From positions 62,001-126,000 of the forward strand of contig JAUIAU010000002.1 of the NCBI GenBank assembly GCA_030425185.1: a DNA stretch of 64,000 nucleotides, written 5' to 3'. The notes beneath the pieces were generated by a model. That model ran no database searches and had not been told where the DNA came from. It saw nothing but the letters and a program-made list of their open reading frames with translations. The position numbers were made by a program, and so were the translations under genes. Of the stretch, positions 34,557 through 46,391 are shown one piece after another. This stretch comes from Alphaproteobacteria bacterium (lineage in GTDB: Bacteria; Pseudomonadota; Alphaproteobacteria; Rhodobacterales; Rhodobacteraceae). Numbering within the stretch: position 1 is the stretch's first letter; each line of letters starts with the position of its first letter.

Positions 34557-35668
34557 CGCGGCACGATCCGGTTGACGTGCCCCATCTTGCGGCCCGGCCG
34601 CGCCTCGGCCTTGCCGTAGAGGTGCAGCGCCGCGTTCGCCTCGCGGGCGATGTCGGGGACGCGCTCGACGGCCTCGCCGATCAGGTTCTCCATCACCACG
34701 TCTGCGTGCCGCGTCCCGTCGCCCAGCGGCCAGCCCGCGATGGCGCGCACGTGCTGCTCGAACTGGTCGACGGCACAGCCGTTCTGCGTCCAGTGGCCCG
34801 AGTTGTGCACCCGCGGGGCAATCTCGTTCACCACGAGGCCGCCCTCGGTCACGAAGAACTCGACGCCCATCACGCCGACGTAGTCGAGCGCGTTCAGCAG
34901 TCGCGCGGCGGCCAGCACCGCGTCCTGCCGCTGCGACGCGGTCAGCCGCGCGGGCACCGTCGTCGTGGCGAGGATGCCGCCGAGGTGCAGGTTCTCGCCC
35001 GGGTCATAGACGGCCACCGCGCCGTCGAGGCCACGCGCGGCGATGACCGAGACCTCGTGGCTGAACGCGACATGTCCTTCGAGGATCGCGGGCACCGCGC
35101 CGATGCCCTCCCAGGCGGCCTCGGCCTGGGCCGGGGCGGTGATCCGCATCTGGCCCTTGCCGTCATAGCCGAACCGGCGGGTCTTCAGGATCGCCGGGGT
35201 GCCGATGGTGGCGATGGCGGCCTTCAGCGTCTCGAGGCTGTCGACCTCGGCAAAGGGGGCGGTCTTGCAGGCGTGGTCGTTCAGGAACGTCTTCTCGGTC
35301 AGTCGGTCCTGGCTGACTTCCAGCGCCCGGCGGTTCGGCCGGATGGGCTTGAGGCGGCCGAGCAGGTCGAGCGCCTCGGTCGGGATGTTCTCGAATTCGT
35401 AGGTGATGACGTCGACGGAGCGCGCGAAGGCGGTCAGGGCCATACGGTCGGTGTAGGAGGCCGAGAAGGTCTGCGCCGCCACGTCCCCGGCCGGCGAGCG
35501 CGGCTGCGGCTCGTAGACATGGGCCTTCAGTCCGAGACGCGCCGCCGCGACGGCGATCATCCGGCCGAGCTGGCCGCCGCCAAGGATCCCGATGGTCTGG
35601 CCGGGCTTCAGGGCGGGGGGCAGGGACGGGTCTGCGATCTCGGTCGGCATGGAGGTCGTCTCAGTCAT
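34547..35668 (-). CDS. purK: 5-(carboxyamino)imidazole ribonucleotide synthase
   Basis: [27 protein letters not shown]-grasp motifs; [14 protein letters not shown]. Confidence 0.95.
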   Translation of the reverse strand: MTETTSMPTEIADPSLPPALKPGQTIGILGGGQLGRMIAVAAARLGLKAHVYEPQPRSPAGDVAAQTFSASYTDRMALTAFARSVDVITYEFENIPTEALDLLGRLKPIRPNRRALEVSQDRLTEKTFLNDHACKTAPFAEVDSLETLKAAIATIGTPAILKTRRFGYDGKGQMRITAPAQAEAAWEGIGAVPAILEGHVAFSHEVSVIAARGLDGAVAVYDPGENLHLGGILATTTVPARLTASQRQDAVLAAARLLNALDYVGVMGVEFFVTEGGLVVNEIAPRVHNSGHWTQNGCAVDQFEQHVRAIAGWPLGDGTRHADVVMENLIGEAVERVPDIAREANAALHLYGKAEARPGRKMGHVNRIVPRQG

Positions 35669-36146
35669 CGGACGGCACGTCCGGGATCGAGGCCGACAGG
35701 GCCGCGCGCCAGGCGTCGAGCCGCTCGGCGAGGGCCGCGTCCGACACCGCGAGGATGGCTACCGCCATCAGGCCCGCGTTCGCCGCGCCCGCCGCGCCGA
35801 TCGCCATGGTGGCGACCGGGTAGCCCTTCGGCATCTGGACAATGGAATAGAGGCTGTCGACCCCCGACAGCGCCTTGGTCTGGACGGGCACGCCGATCAC
35901 CGGCACGCGGGTCTTCGAGGCCATCATGCCGGGCAGGTGCGCGGCACCGCCGGCCCCTGCGATGATGACCTTCAGGCCACGCCCGGCGGCGGCCCGGCCG
36001 TACTCCCACAGCCGGTCCGGTGTGCGATGGGCCGAGACGATCCGCGCCTCATAGGCCACGTCCAGCTCGTCCAGAATCGCGGCGGCCTCGCGCATTGTCG
36101 GCCAGTCCGACTGGCTGCCCATGATGATGCCCACCGGCGCGTCCAT
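35661..36146 (-). CDS. purE: 5-(carboxyamino)imidazole ribonucleotide mutase
   Basis: [23 protein letters not shown]; overlaps purK start. Confidence 0.95.
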   Translation of the reverse strand: MDAPVGIIMGSQSDWPTMREAAAILDELDVAYEARIVSAHRTPDRLWEYGRAAAGRGLKVIIAGAGGAAHLPGMMASKTRVPVIGVPVQTKALSGVDSLYSIVQMPKGYPVATMAIGAAGAANAGLMAVAILAVSDAALAERLDAWRAALSASIPDVPSDD

Positions 36147-36268
36147 GCATGTGTCTCCCTGCCTCGGAGGTGGCACTATAACGGCTGGCCGGGGGGCGGC
36201 AACGCCGTTCCGGACGGCACGCGCGTCATGGCGCGGACCCGCCGACAGGCCAGCCCGCGGACCCCTGG

Positions 36269-36493
36269 TCAGGCGATGATGTCGGGGGTCAGCTCGTCCT
36301 CGATCCGGGCGATCCGGTCCTTCAGGCTGAGCTTCTGCTTCTTCAGGCGGCGGAGGGTCAGCGCGTCGCTGCGCCCGGCCAGTTCCATCACGTGGATCGC
36401 CTCGTCGAGGTCGCGGTGCTCACGCTTCAGAACCGCGAGTTCCACCCGCAGCACCTCCTCGTGATCCATCTGACCGGGTCCGTGCATGTTCAT
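36269..36493 (-). CDS. YdcH family protein (DUF465)
   Basis: [12 protein letters not shown]...[26 protein letters not shown]. Confidence 0.87.
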   Translation of the reverse strand: MNMHGPGQMDHEEVLRVELAVLKREHRDLDEAIHVMELAGRSDALTLRRLKKQKLSLKDRIARIEDELTPDIIA

Positions 36494-36683
36494 GCCCGTC
36501 TTGCACCTCCAGGGGACGTCGACCGCCTAGAGATAAGGCGAACAGGCCTGTGAATAAAGGGGTTTGATGCCCGGCATCTTGCGGGGGGAGCGGCCCTCGC
36601 CCATATTCCGGACAGCGGGTCGCCGCCTCGGGACCCGCTCCGCCTGTCGCTTGGGATCAAGGACAACGAAAGGACATCGGGCC

Positions 36684-37115
36684 ATGACGAAAATGACCCT
36701 CGGCGCGCATCCGTTCCTGCTGGGTTTCGACCAGCTGGAACGCCTCGTGGAGCGCACCGCGAAAGCCGGCAACGACGGCTATCCCCCTTACAACATCGAG
36801 CAGCGGGGCGAGACGCGCTACCGCATCACCCTCGCCCTCGCCGGGTTCCGCGAGGAAGACCTGTCGATCACGCTGGAAGACCGCCAGCTCGTGATCCGGG
36901 GCCGCCAGGGCGACGACACCGACGGGCGCGTGTTCCTGCATCGCGGCATTGCCGCCCGCCAGTTCCAGCGCAGCTTCGTGCTGGCCGACGGCGTCGAGGT
37001 GGCCGGGGCCGAGATGGAGAACGGGTTGCTCCACATCGACCTGAAGCGGGCGGTGCCCGACAGCGTGGTGCAGACCATCCGGATCAGAACAGGGAAAGAG
37101 ACGGGGCAGGAGTGA
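36684..37115 (+). CDS. Hsp20/alpha-crystallin family small heat shock protein
   Basis: YPPYNIEQRGETRYRITLALAGFREEDLSITLEDRQLVIRG. Confidence 0.92.
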   Translation: MTKMTLGAHPFLLGFDQLERLVERTAKAGNDGYPPYNIEQRGETRYRITLALAGFREEDLSITLEDRQLVIRGRQGDDTDGRVFLHRGIAARQFQRSFVLADGVEVAGAEMENGLLHIDLKRAVPDSVVQTIRIRTGKETGQE

Positions 37116-37121
37116 CGTCCG

Positions 37122-37349
37122 ATGGACCAGAAATACGCGTTCGACACACCTGAACACGGCAAGATCGTCTATGTCCGGCCGGTGGCGGTCGCCGACCTGC
37201 CCGACGACGTGCGCCGGCACGTTGCAGGCGCCGAGCAGCTCTATGCCGTCCACGGCGAGAACGGGGACCGCATCGCGCTGGTGCGGGACCGGCGGCTGGC
37301 CTTCGTGCTGGCCCGCCAGCATGACATGAAGCCGGTCCACGTGCATTGA
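37122..37349 (+). CDS. DUF1150 family protein
   Basis: 75 aa; IVYVRPVAVADLP...LYAVHGENGDRIALVRDRRLAFVLARQHDMKPVHVH, adjacent to Hsp20 as usual. Confidence 0.85.
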   Translation: MDQKYAFDTPEHGKIVYVRPVAVADLPDDVRRHVAGAEQLYAVHGENGDRIALVRDRRLAFVLARQHDMKPVHVH

Positions 37350-38236
37350 CCGGGCGGTCTCTGCCGCTCGACTGGGTCGACGCCTTCACCGACCGGCCCT
37401 TCGGCGGCAACGGCTGCGCCGTGGTCCATGATGGCGGTGCGCTGCCGCCCGAGACCTGCATGGCGGTGGTGCGCGAGACCTCGCTGGTGGAATGCACCTT
37501 CGTCGGCCCGTCCGACGTGGCCGACGTCCGGGTGCGCTATTTTCTCGCCGGGCAGGAAATCCCGTTCGCCGGGCATCCCACCATCGCGACCGTCGCCAGC
37601 CTGGTCCATCGCGGCCTCGTCTCCGGCGACCGCATCACGCTGGAGACCGGCGCGGGCCTCGTGCCCTGCACCCTCGGGGAGGGCTGGGTCACCATGACCC
37701 AGGCCGCGCCCGGCTTCGGTCCGGAGGTCGATCCGGCGCTGGTCGCGGCGGTCGTGGGGCTGGAGGCCTCCGACATCATCGAACCGCCGCAGGTCGTCTC
37801 GACTGGGCTGCCGTTCTGCGTGGCCGTCGTGCGGGACCGAGCCACGATCCGGCGCGCCCGGATGAACCCGGAGGCGCTGGCGACCTTCCGCGCCGCGCTG
37901 GCCGAGGCCGTGCCGGGGGCGCTGAACAGCGCGATGGAGCCCTATCTCGTGACGCTGGAGGGGGCGAGCGCTGCCGGTTCAACCTTCGCGCGGCTGATCC
38001 TCGCACCGCCCAACCCGCCGGAGGACCCGTTCACCGGGTCGGCCACCGGGGCCGCCGCCGCGTACCTGTGGTCGCGTGGGTTATTGGCGGACCCGGTCTA
38101 CCTGGCCGAGCAGGGCCATGACATGGGACGCCCCGGACAGGCCCGGGTCGAGGTGCTGGGCCCGCCCGACGCGATCACCGGTGTCCGGGTCGGCGGGCAG
38201 GCCCATGTCCTGATGTCCGGCGAGCTTCGGCTCTGA
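37346..38236 (+). CDS. PhzF family phenazine biosynthesis-like isomerase
   Basis: LDWVDAFTDRPFGGNGCAVV, PFAGHPTIATV, DPFTGSATGAAAAYL. Confidence 0.92.
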   Translation: MTGRSLPLDWVDAFTDRPFGGNGCAVVHDGGALPPETCMAVVRETSLVECTFVGPSDVADVRVRYFLAGQEIPFAGHPTIATVASLVHRGLVSGDRITLETGAGLVPCTLGEGWVTMTQAAPGFGPEVDPALVAAVVGLEASDIIEPPQVVSTGLPFCVAVVRDRATIRRARMNPEALATFRAALAEAVPGALNSAMEPYLVTLEGASAAGSTFARLILAPPNPPEDPFTGSATGAAAAYLWSRGLLADPVYLAEQGHDMGRPGQARVEVLGPPDAITGVRVGGQAHVLMSGELRL

Positions 38237-38239
38237 GCC

Positions 38240-39898
<1,659 letters not shown>

Positions 39899-39916
39899 CG
39901 GCGCCTGTCGGCCGAC

Positions 39917-40480
39917 TCAGGCGACCTGCGTGTGCGGGCCGCCGGGCAGGAAGTGCGACACGATTCCCTGCACGACGCTGTCCTGCTGGTCCAGCCAGCC
40001 GCGCAGCCCGAAGGCCGGCACGCCGAGGCCGTTGGCAATCAGCAAAGCACCCGGACGGTCGGTCACCACCTGGTAGAGGCGCACAGGGCCGGGCGGGGTC
40101 AGCGGCAGGATGCCTTCGTAGTCCACCGCATCGACCGCGCGCATCGGGCGGCCGTCAGGACGGGCGAGGCGCCCTTCGGCACCCATGACGAGGTCCCGCG
40201 CGGGCCGTGCAAATCCGAAGCGGTCGGGCAGGATACGCACCAGCGGGGCGCTGCCGTCGGCGCACAGCGCCTGCGCCAGTGAAGGCGACAGGTCAAGCGC
40301 GCCAATCCACAGCAGCGTGGTCGACGTGCCGTCGATCAGCCGCAGCTCCATGCCCGGTTCCAAGTCTTCCACGGCGATGCCCGGGCCGGTCGGCGCGGCG
40401 AACTCGGTCCCGTGGTTGAAGGCGGCGATGGCGGGCAGAAGCGAGGCGGGAACGGGAACGGTCTTGCTGAACCGTTGCAT
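39917..40480 (-). CDS. Hint-domain-like protein (start could be 40597 or 40588)
   Basis: IAVEDLEPGMELRLIDGTSTTLLWIGALDL resembles the bacterial Hint (hedgehog/intein) N-terminal pattern; C-terminal LYQVVTDRPGALLIANGLGVPAFGLRGW. Confidence 0.65.
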   Translation of the reverse strand: MQRFSKTVPVPASLLPAIAAFNHGTEFAAPTGPGIAVEDLEPGMELRLIDGTSTTLLWIGALDLSPSLAQALCADGSAPLVRILPDRFGFARPARDLVMGAEGRLARPDGRPMRAVDAVDYEGILPLTPPGPVRLYQVVTDRPGALLIANGLGVPAFGLRGWLDQQDSVVQGIVSHFLPGGPHTQVA

Positions 40481-40877
40481 AACCGCCCCGACCCGGCAGA
40501 CGCTCTCCACCCGGCCTCGCGCGAGAGGGGCGCGCGGTCCAGAGGGGGATACGGCAGATGCGGACAACGCCGCCGGGTTCGGGGCCATCGGAGCCAAGAG
40601 TCTGTCCTTCCAAGGACTGCATCAGGCCCCCACCGTTTGCAGCGAGGACAAAGATGCCAGAACGGGACAGGATGTCAAAATTTTGCCCCAACTGTCTCCA
40701 TGGCTCGGACAAAGTCGGGGGCGCGCCCGTGGATTGCGACCGGCCGAGGGGACAATGGGCGACATCCGGCGCGGATCGGGACGCGAATCGGGCGAAGGTC
40801 GGGCGGGCAACGGCGCATCGGTATAGTCCGGGGCGCGGGTGCATACGGAGCTTCCTCCGAACGGGGGAGAGACAGAC

Positions 40878-40906
40878 AAAAAAAGACGCGCCTGGCAGGG
40901 CGCGTC
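40878..40906 (-). terminator. Intrinsic terminator of the small gene 40973..41125
   Basis: GACGCGCC-TGGCAG-GGCGCGTC stem preceded on + by AAAAAAA (T7 on the minus strand). Confidence 0.8.
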
Positions 40907-40972
40907 CTCTTTCCTGTGGATGGCAGACCTAAGAAAGATCAGGGTCGGCAGGCGTCTCTGCCGGGGTTCGGG

Positions 40973-41125
40973 TCAGGCTGTTTTCAGCTTCTTTCCCGCA
41001 GGGGCGGCGGTTGCCTTGTCGCGGGCCCAGGAAGGACGGCGGTTGCCGCGCTCGTAGGGCATCTTGACCGTGGTCTTGTCCGCCTCCGCGATGACCGAAC
41101 TCAGCCAACGCTTCGGTTTCAGCAT
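40973..41125 (-). CDS. Small basic 50-aa protein (not in ORF track)
   Basis: Manually translated: MLKPKRWLSSVIAEADKTTVKMPYERGNRRPSWARDKATAAPAGKKLKTA*; AGGAG Shine-Dalgarno upstream (GAGGAGTGAACCATG); intrinsic terminator downstream. Confidence 0.75.
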   Translation of the reverse strand: MLKPKRWLSSVIAEADKTTVKMPYERGNRRPSWARDKATAAPAGKKLKTA

Positions 41126-41139
41126 GGTTCACTCCTCTG

Positions 41140-41179
41140 GCTTGTCCCCCGACAAGCATTTCGGTCCGGACAGGACCGA
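41140..41179 (-). promoter_or_regulatory. Two adjacent hairpins in the putative leader of the 50-aa gene
   Basis: + strand GCTTGTC-CCCC-GACAAGC (41140-41157) and TCGGTCC-GGACA-GGACCGA (41161-41179). Confidence 0.45.
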
Positions 41180-41335
41180 GGACGGGTACTCGAACACGTC
41201 CGACGCCGTCACCGACGCGGACCGTTCCGTTCTGAACGGGCAATGGGGCGGCTTTGGGACCGGTCGCGTGGCAAATACGAAAAATTGTGGACGCTCTTGT
41301 GCCGGGCGGCCGCGTGGCCACCAGACCTGCCGACG

Positions 41336-42094
41336 CTAGAGCCGGATGGCCGAGATCAGGCGGCCGTAATCGGCCTCGCCCTCGTGCGTGGCGCGCCGGT
41401 ACGAGAAGAATCGTGCCGGGTCGGAGTAGGTGCAATGGCCGATCCACTCGGCCTCGGCGATCCCGGCCGCTCGCAGACGGGTCAGCCCGTAGCCGATCAG
41501 GTCGAACTGGGTCCGGTCGCCGGTGCCGCCCGCGAAGAAGCGGCCGTTCTCCGGATCGTCGTCGAGGAACCGCTCGACGAATTCCGGCCCGACCTCGTAG
41601 GCCCTCTGGCTGATCGACGGGCCGATGACGGCGACGATCCGGTCGCGCGCGGCCCCGAGCGCCTCCATCGCGTCGACGGTGGCTTCCAGCACGCCGTCGC
41701 GCGCGCCCTTCCAGCCCGCATGCGCGGCCCCGATCACGCCGCCCTCGTGGTCGGCAAAGAGGACCGGCTGGCAATCGGCCGTCAGCACCGACAGCACGAG
41801 GCCCGGGGTGGCGGTCACCAGCGCATCGGCCTCGGGCCGCGGCCCGCTCAGCGGCGCGTCCACGACGACCACATCGGCCGAATGGGTCTGGTGGACCGTC
41901 ACGAGGTGGGGCGGGGCGGTGCCCATCGCCTCGGCCACGCGGGCGCGGTTCATCGTGACGGCCTCGGCCTGGTCGGACGAGCCGAAGCCGCAGTTCAGGC
42001 CCTCGAACAGTCCGGACGAGGCCCCGCCCTTGCGGGTGAAGAAGCCGTGCGTCAGGGGGGAAAGCCGGTCGGAGGTGAGGATTTCGAGGGTCAT
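41336..42094 (-). CDS. pgeF: Peptidoglycan editing factor PgeF / laccase domain (YfiH)
   Basis: HGFFTRKGGASSG, TVHQTHSADVVVVD, TADCQPVLFADHEGGVIGAAHAGWKGA. Confidence 0.93.
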   Translation of the reverse strand: MTLEILTSDRLSPLTHGFFTRKGGASSGLFEGLNCGFGSSDQAEAVTMNRARVAEAMGTAPPHLVTVHQTHSADVVVVDAPLSGPRPEADALVTATPGLVLSVLTADCQPVLFADHEGGVIGAAHAGWKGARDGVLEATVDAMEALGAARDRIVAVIGPSISQRAYEVGPEFVERFLDDDPENGRFFAGGTGDRTQFDLIGYGLTRLRAAGIAEAEWIGHCTYSDPARFFSYRRATHEGEADYGRLISAIRL

Positions 42095-43158
42095 GGGGCC
42101 ATCGGTCGGGTTCCGGCGATTGCCGGGGCGTCGGGGGGAGTCAGTCCGAGCACCTTGAACAGGCTTCCCATTTCCTCGGGATGGGTCAAGCGGCGATGCG
42201 CGGCGGCGATCGTCCCGGCCTGCTCCGGTGCCCGGGCGGCCAGCGCCTGTGCCCGCGCCGTGATGCCGAGGGTTTCGAGAAAGACGCCCTGCGGCACCGG
42301 ACCCTCCGGGCGGGCCCCGGCGGCGCGTGCCGCCTCCGCCAGCGGGCCGAAGTCCACATGGGCGGTCAAGTCGGCCTCGCCCGGGCTCTCGAGCGGACCT
42401 TCCTTGCGGTGCGCGCGGAGCGCTTGAAGGGTGTCGCCGGTCGTGCCCACGTCGCCGTAGTCGATGATCAGCGCCGCGCCGCCACGCCGGGCGAGGCGTC
42501 CGGCGATCTCGGCCACCATGGTCCGGGCGGGGGCGCAGGTCTCGACCATGTCGCCGTCGCGGGTGTCGGCCAGCCGGTGCTCCAGATCGGGGACCGGCAG
42601 GCGTCCGCCAAGGCCGAAGACCAGCGCGCCGTCCTGCACGCCGACCTGCCGCTCGCGCCAGCCGGGACCGTCGCGCAGGAACTGGCGAACCGGCAGCGCG
42701 TCGAAGAACTCGTTCGCGATCAGCAGGAGGGGCGCATCGGGCAGCGCCGCGACGTCGTCCAGCCAGACCGGGTCATGGGCCGCCAGCGTCCGGGCCTGCA
42801 CCGCCCGCAGCGCCGGGCTTGCCTCGACCAGGTGCGGACGCGGGCGCAGGCCTGCTGCCGCCATCGAGCGCAGCGCGTCCGCCATCAGCGTGCCGCGCCC
42901 CGGTCCGAGCTCGGCCAGCACCACGTCCCCGGGTCGCCCCTGCCGGTCCCAGGCGTCGGCCAGCGCCAGCCCGACCAGTTCGCCGAACATCTGGCTGATC
43001 TCCGGCGCGGTGATGAAATCGCCCGCCCGTCCCAGCGGGTCGCGGGTCGTGTAGTAGCCGTGGACCGGGTCCAGCAGGCACTCGGCCATGACCTCGGCCA
43101 TGGTCATCGGGCCGGTCGCCGCGATGCGCCGGACCAGGCGCTCGGCCAGCGGGGTCAT
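42091..43158 (-). CDS. SAM-dependent methyltransferase, MidA/NDUFAF7 family
   Basis: [51 protein letters not shown]. Confidence 0.92.
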   Translation of the reverse strand: MTPLAERLVRRIAATGPMTMAEVMAECLLDPVHGYYTTRDPLGRAGDFITAPEISQMFGELVGLALADAWDRQGRPGDVVLAELGPGRGTLMADALRSMAAAGLRPRPHLVEASPALRAVQARTLAAHDPVWLDDVAALPDAPLLLIANEFFDALPVRQFLRDGPGWRERQVGVQDGALVFGLGGRLPVPDLEHRLADTRDGDMVETCAPARTMVAEIAGRLARRGGAALIIDYGDVGTTGDTLQALRAHRKEGPLESPGEADLTAHVDFGPLAEAARAAGARPEGPVPQGVFLETLGITARAQALAARAPEQAGTIAAAHRRLTHPEEMGSLFKVLGLTPPDAPAIAGTRPMAP

Positions 43159-44069
43159 TCCGACGCGGCCTTGCGGCGCGGGGCGCGGACGATCACGCCC
43201 AGCATGATCCCGAGACCCAGCATCATCATCGGCAGCGACAGGACCTGTCCCATGGTCAGCGCGATCCCGTTCTGCAGGACGGCATAGCCCATCGGGTTGT
43301 CCGGGGTGACGAACTGGGCGTCGGGCTGGCGCACGAACTCGACGACGAACCGCGCGAGCCCGTAGCCTGCGAGGAACACGCCCAGCAGAAGCCCCGGATG
43401 GCGCAGCGCCCGGGTCCGGAACGCGAGCCAGAGCAGGATGACCGCCAGCAGCAGGCCCTCCAGCCCGGCCTGGTAGAGTTGCGACGGATGACGCGCGCAG
43501 AGACCGACGATCTCGGCGCCGCAGTCCTGCGCCGCGGCGCCCGGGAAGATCACGCCCCAGGGCAGGTCGGTCGGGCGGCCCCAAAGCTCGGCATTGATGA
43601 AGTTGGCGATGCGGCCCAGCATCAGCCCGACCGGCGTCGCGACCGCCATCGCGTCGGCGACCCGCAGCGGCGGCGCACCGATAGCCCGACAATAGAGCAG
43701 CGCCGCGACGACCACGCCGAGGAACCCGCCGTGGAAGGACATGCCGCCCTGCCAGAGATAGAGCGCCTCTGCCGGGTTCTCGGCGAAATAGGCAGGCTGG
43801 TAGAACAGCACGTACCCGAGCCGTCCGCCGATCACCACGCCGAGGATCACCCAGGTCAGCAGGCTCTCGACCTGCACCGGCTGCATCGGCGGGGTGGCCT
43901 CGGGCCAGAGCGCCGGGCGCTTCATCAGCATCACCACGATCCGCCAGCCGATCAGCAGCCCGGCGATGTAGGCCAGCGCGTACCAGCGCAGCGCAAAGGT
44001 CATGTCGCCGATGTCGAAGGCGACGAGCTCGGGCGAGAGCGGGGGAAAGGGAATGGCAAACGGCAGCAT
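43155..44069 (-). CDS. lgt: Prolipoprotein diacylglyceryl transferase
   Basis: [41 protein letters not shown]. Confidence 0.96.
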   Translation of the reverse strand: MLPFAIPFPPLSPELVAFDIGDMTFALRWYALAYIAGLLIGWRIVVMLMKRPALWPEATPPMQPVQVESLLTWVILGVVIGGRLGYVLFYQPAYFAENPAEALYLWQGGMSFHGGFLGVVVAALLYCRAIGAPPLRVADAMAVATPVGLMLGRIANFINAELWGRPTDLPWGVIFPGAAAQDCGAEIVGLCARHPSQLYQAGLEGLLLAVILLWLAFRTRALRHPGLLLGVFLAGYGLARFVVEFVRQPDAQFVTPDNPMGYAVLQNGIALTMGQVLSLPMMMLGLGIMLGVIVRAPRRKAASE

Positions 44070-44173
44070 GGCGACCTCCGGTGCCGTCTGCATCGGCAGA
44101 GGGCGAGGCGAAGTCAACCTTGAGGTTTGGCTCCGCCAGCGCCATATCCGTCCCAGACCGGAAGGAGATGCCG

Positions 44174-44419
44174 ATGCAGACCCGCAACAAGATCCTCGAC
44201 GACATGAGCCAGCTCTTCACCAACGCGATGGGGGTGGCGCAGGGCGCGCGCGAGGAGGCCGAAACCGCGATGAAGAGCCTGATGGATCGCTGGCTGGCCG
44301 ACCGCGATTTCGTCACCCGCGAGGAGTTCGAAGCGGTCCGCGCGATGGCGCAGAAGGCCCGCGAAGAGAACGAGGCGCTCGCCGCCCGTCTCGCCGCGCT
44401 GGAAGCCGGCAAGAAATAA
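44174..44419 (+). CDS. Accessory factor UbiK family protein (BMFP/YqiC)
   Basis: [30 protein letters not shown]...[33 protein letters not shown]. Confidence 0.88.
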   Translation: MQTRNKILDDMSQLFTNAMGVAQGAREEAETAMKSLMDRWLADRDFVTREEFEAVRAMAQKAREENEALAARLAALEAGKK

Positions 44420-44426
44420 CGCTCCC

Positions 44427-44450
44427 GGACGCGCGTTCCGGCGCGCGTCC
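44427..44450 (+). terminator. Hairpin downstream of ubiK-like gene
   Basis: GGACGCGCG-TTCCGG-CGCGCGTCC perfect 9-bp stem, no T-run. Confidence 0.45.
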
Positions 44451-44702
44451 CCTGCACGGCCTGTCGATATCGAACGCGGCGGCGCAGCGGGCTTGTCGGG
44501 ATGCAACCCGACAGTCCCTTTTCTGTGGGCAAGGCCGCGGTTCTTCGCCGGTTCCGTTGCCCCCTCCAAGAAATCCCTTTACAGCCTGACTCATGGTAGA
44601 CCACCATATCTGGTGAGGGCTCGCGCGGGCAACGCGACCCTTGCAATGACACCCAAGCTGTTGTGGGCACAGACCCTCAGCAGTTCAGTCAAGGGGCCGG
44701 GC

Positions 44703-45206
44703 ATGGCGCACCCAGAGCAGTATCTGGAAACGGACGACCTCCATCCCATTGATATCGTGGAAAACCTTGCGGAGCATCACGCGTGGGACTTCGACCGGAT
44801 CGCGGATGACCAGATCGCAATGGCCGTGGAGGGGCAGTGGCGGACCTATGCCGTGACCCTCGCGTGGTCGGGCTACGACGAGACCCTGCGCCTCGTCTGC
44901 ACCTTCGAGATGGAACCGCCCGAGGCGCGGATCCCCGAGCTGCACGCGGTGCTGAACGCCGCCAACGACCGGTTGTGGTCGGGGGCGTTCACCTACTGGG
45001 CGCCGCAGAAGTTGATGGTGTTCCGCTACGGGCTGATCCTGTCGGGCGCGGCGCAGGCCGGGCCCGAGCAGATCGACACGATGGTCAGCGCTGCGGTGAA
45101 CAACTGCGAGCGCTACTACCCCGCCTTCCAGCTGGTGTGCTGGGCGGGACGCGCGCCCGAGGACGCCTTGCAAGTCGCCATTGCCGAGGCCTACGGTCGC
45201 GCCTGA
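44703..45206 (+). CDS. YbjN domain-containing protein
   Basis: HAWDFDRIADDQIAMAVEGQWRTYAVTLAWSGYDETLRLVCTFEMEPP. Confidence 0.88.
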   Translation: MAHPEQYLETDDLHPIDIVENLAEHHAWDFDRIADDQIAMAVEGQWRTYAVTLAWSGYDETLRLVCTFEMEPPEARIPELHAVLNAANDRLWSGAFTYWAPQKLMVFRYGLILSGAAQAGPEQIDTMVSAAVNNCERYYPAFQLVCWAGRAPEDALQVAIAEAYGRA

Positions 45207-45231
45207 CAGGACCGTCAGGAAGGATCGAGGC

Positions 45232-46053
45232 ATGGCACTGGAGGAGATCGCGCAGCGCGGACTGCATTTGCTGGGGTGTGGCAAGATGGGGTCGGCCATG
45301 CTGGCCGGCTGGCTGGAGGCCGGTGTGCCGCCCGGGGCCGTTTGGGTCACCGACCCGAACCCGTCCGACTGGGTCAGCGGACTTGCCGCACGGGGCCTGC
45401 ACCTGAACGACACGCCGCCCGCTGCCCCTGCGCTGTGCCTGCTCGCCGTCAAGCCGCAGATGATGGGCGCCGCGCTGCCGACGGTTCAGGCCTTTGGCGG
45501 CGGCGGCACGCTGATCGTCTCCATCGCCGCCGGGACGCCCATCTCCGCGTTCGAGGCCGTCTTCGGTCCCGGTACGCCGATCGTGCGCGCGATGCCGAAC
45601 ACCCCGGCGGCCGTCGGCAAGGGGATCACCGCCATCATCGGCAATGCCGAGGCGACCGAGGCGCACCTGGCGCTGACCGAAGCGCTCCTCGACGCCATCG
45701 GCCAGGTCGTCCGGCTGGAGCACGAAGACCAGATGGATGCTGTGACCGGAGTCTCGGGGTCGGGCCCGGCCTATGTGTTTCACATGATAGAGGCGCTCGC
45801 GGCGGCGGCCGAGGCCGAGGGGCTTGCGCCCGACCTCGCCATGCAACTGGCGCGGGCGACGGTCGTCGGGGCGGCGGCGCTGGCCGAGGGATCGGACGAG
45901 AGCGCGGCGCAGCTGCGCATCAACGTCACCTCGCCCAAGGGGACGACCGAGGCGGGGCTGCGCCACCTGATGGACCCCGAGACTGGCTTGCCGCCCCTGA
46001 TGAAGCGGACGGTGGCGGCGGCGGCGGCGCGGGGACGGGAGCTGCGCGGATGA
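45232..46053 (+). CDS. proC: Pyrroline-5-carboxylate reductase
   Basis: LLGCGKMGSAMLAGWL, VRAMPNTPAAVGKGITAI, VTGVSGSGPAYVF. Confidence 0.95.
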   Translation: MALEEIAQRGLHLLGCGKMGSAMLAGWLEAGVPPGAVWVTDPNPSDWVSGLAARGLHLNDTPPAAPALCLLAVKPQMMGAALPTVQAFGGGGTLIVSIAAGTPISAFEAVFGPGTPIVRAMPNTPAAVGKGITAIIGNAEATEAHLALTEALLDAIGQVVRLEHEDQMDAVTGVSGSGPAYVFHMIEALAAAAEAEGLAPDLAMQLARATVVGAAALAEGSDESAAQLRINVTSPKGTTEAGLRHLMDPETGLPPLMKRTVAAAAARGRELRG

Positions 46054-46391
46054 GCGAGACGATCACCTTCGACGACTTCCTGAAGGTCGATGTCCGGGTG
46101 GGCCGGATCGTGCAGGCCGAACCCTTTCCCGAGGCGCGCAAGCCCGCGATCAAGCTCTGGGTCGACTTCGGCGGCGATCTGGGGGTGAAGAAGAGCTCGG
46201 CCCAGATCACCCGGCACTACACGCCGGAGGGGCTGGTCGGGCGGCAGGTGCTGGCGGTGGTCAACTTCCCCCCGCGCCAGATCGGCAAGGTCATGTCCGA
46301 GGTGCTGGTGCTCGGCGTGCCGGACGAAGACGGCGAGGTGGTCCTGATCGGACCCGGCCACGAGGTGCCTTTGGGCGGGAGGCTCTATTGA
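46050..46391 (+). CDS. tRNA-binding domain protein (CsaA-like)
   Basis: TFDDFLKVDVRVGRIVQAEPFPEARKPAIKLWVDFG...QVLAVVNFPPRQIG. Confidence 0.92.
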   Translation: MSETITFDDFLKVDVRVGRIVQAEPFPEARKPAIKLWVDFGGDLGVKKSSAQITRHYTPEGLVGRQVLAVVNFPPRQIGKVMSEVLVLGVPDEDGEVVLIGPGHEVPLGGRLY

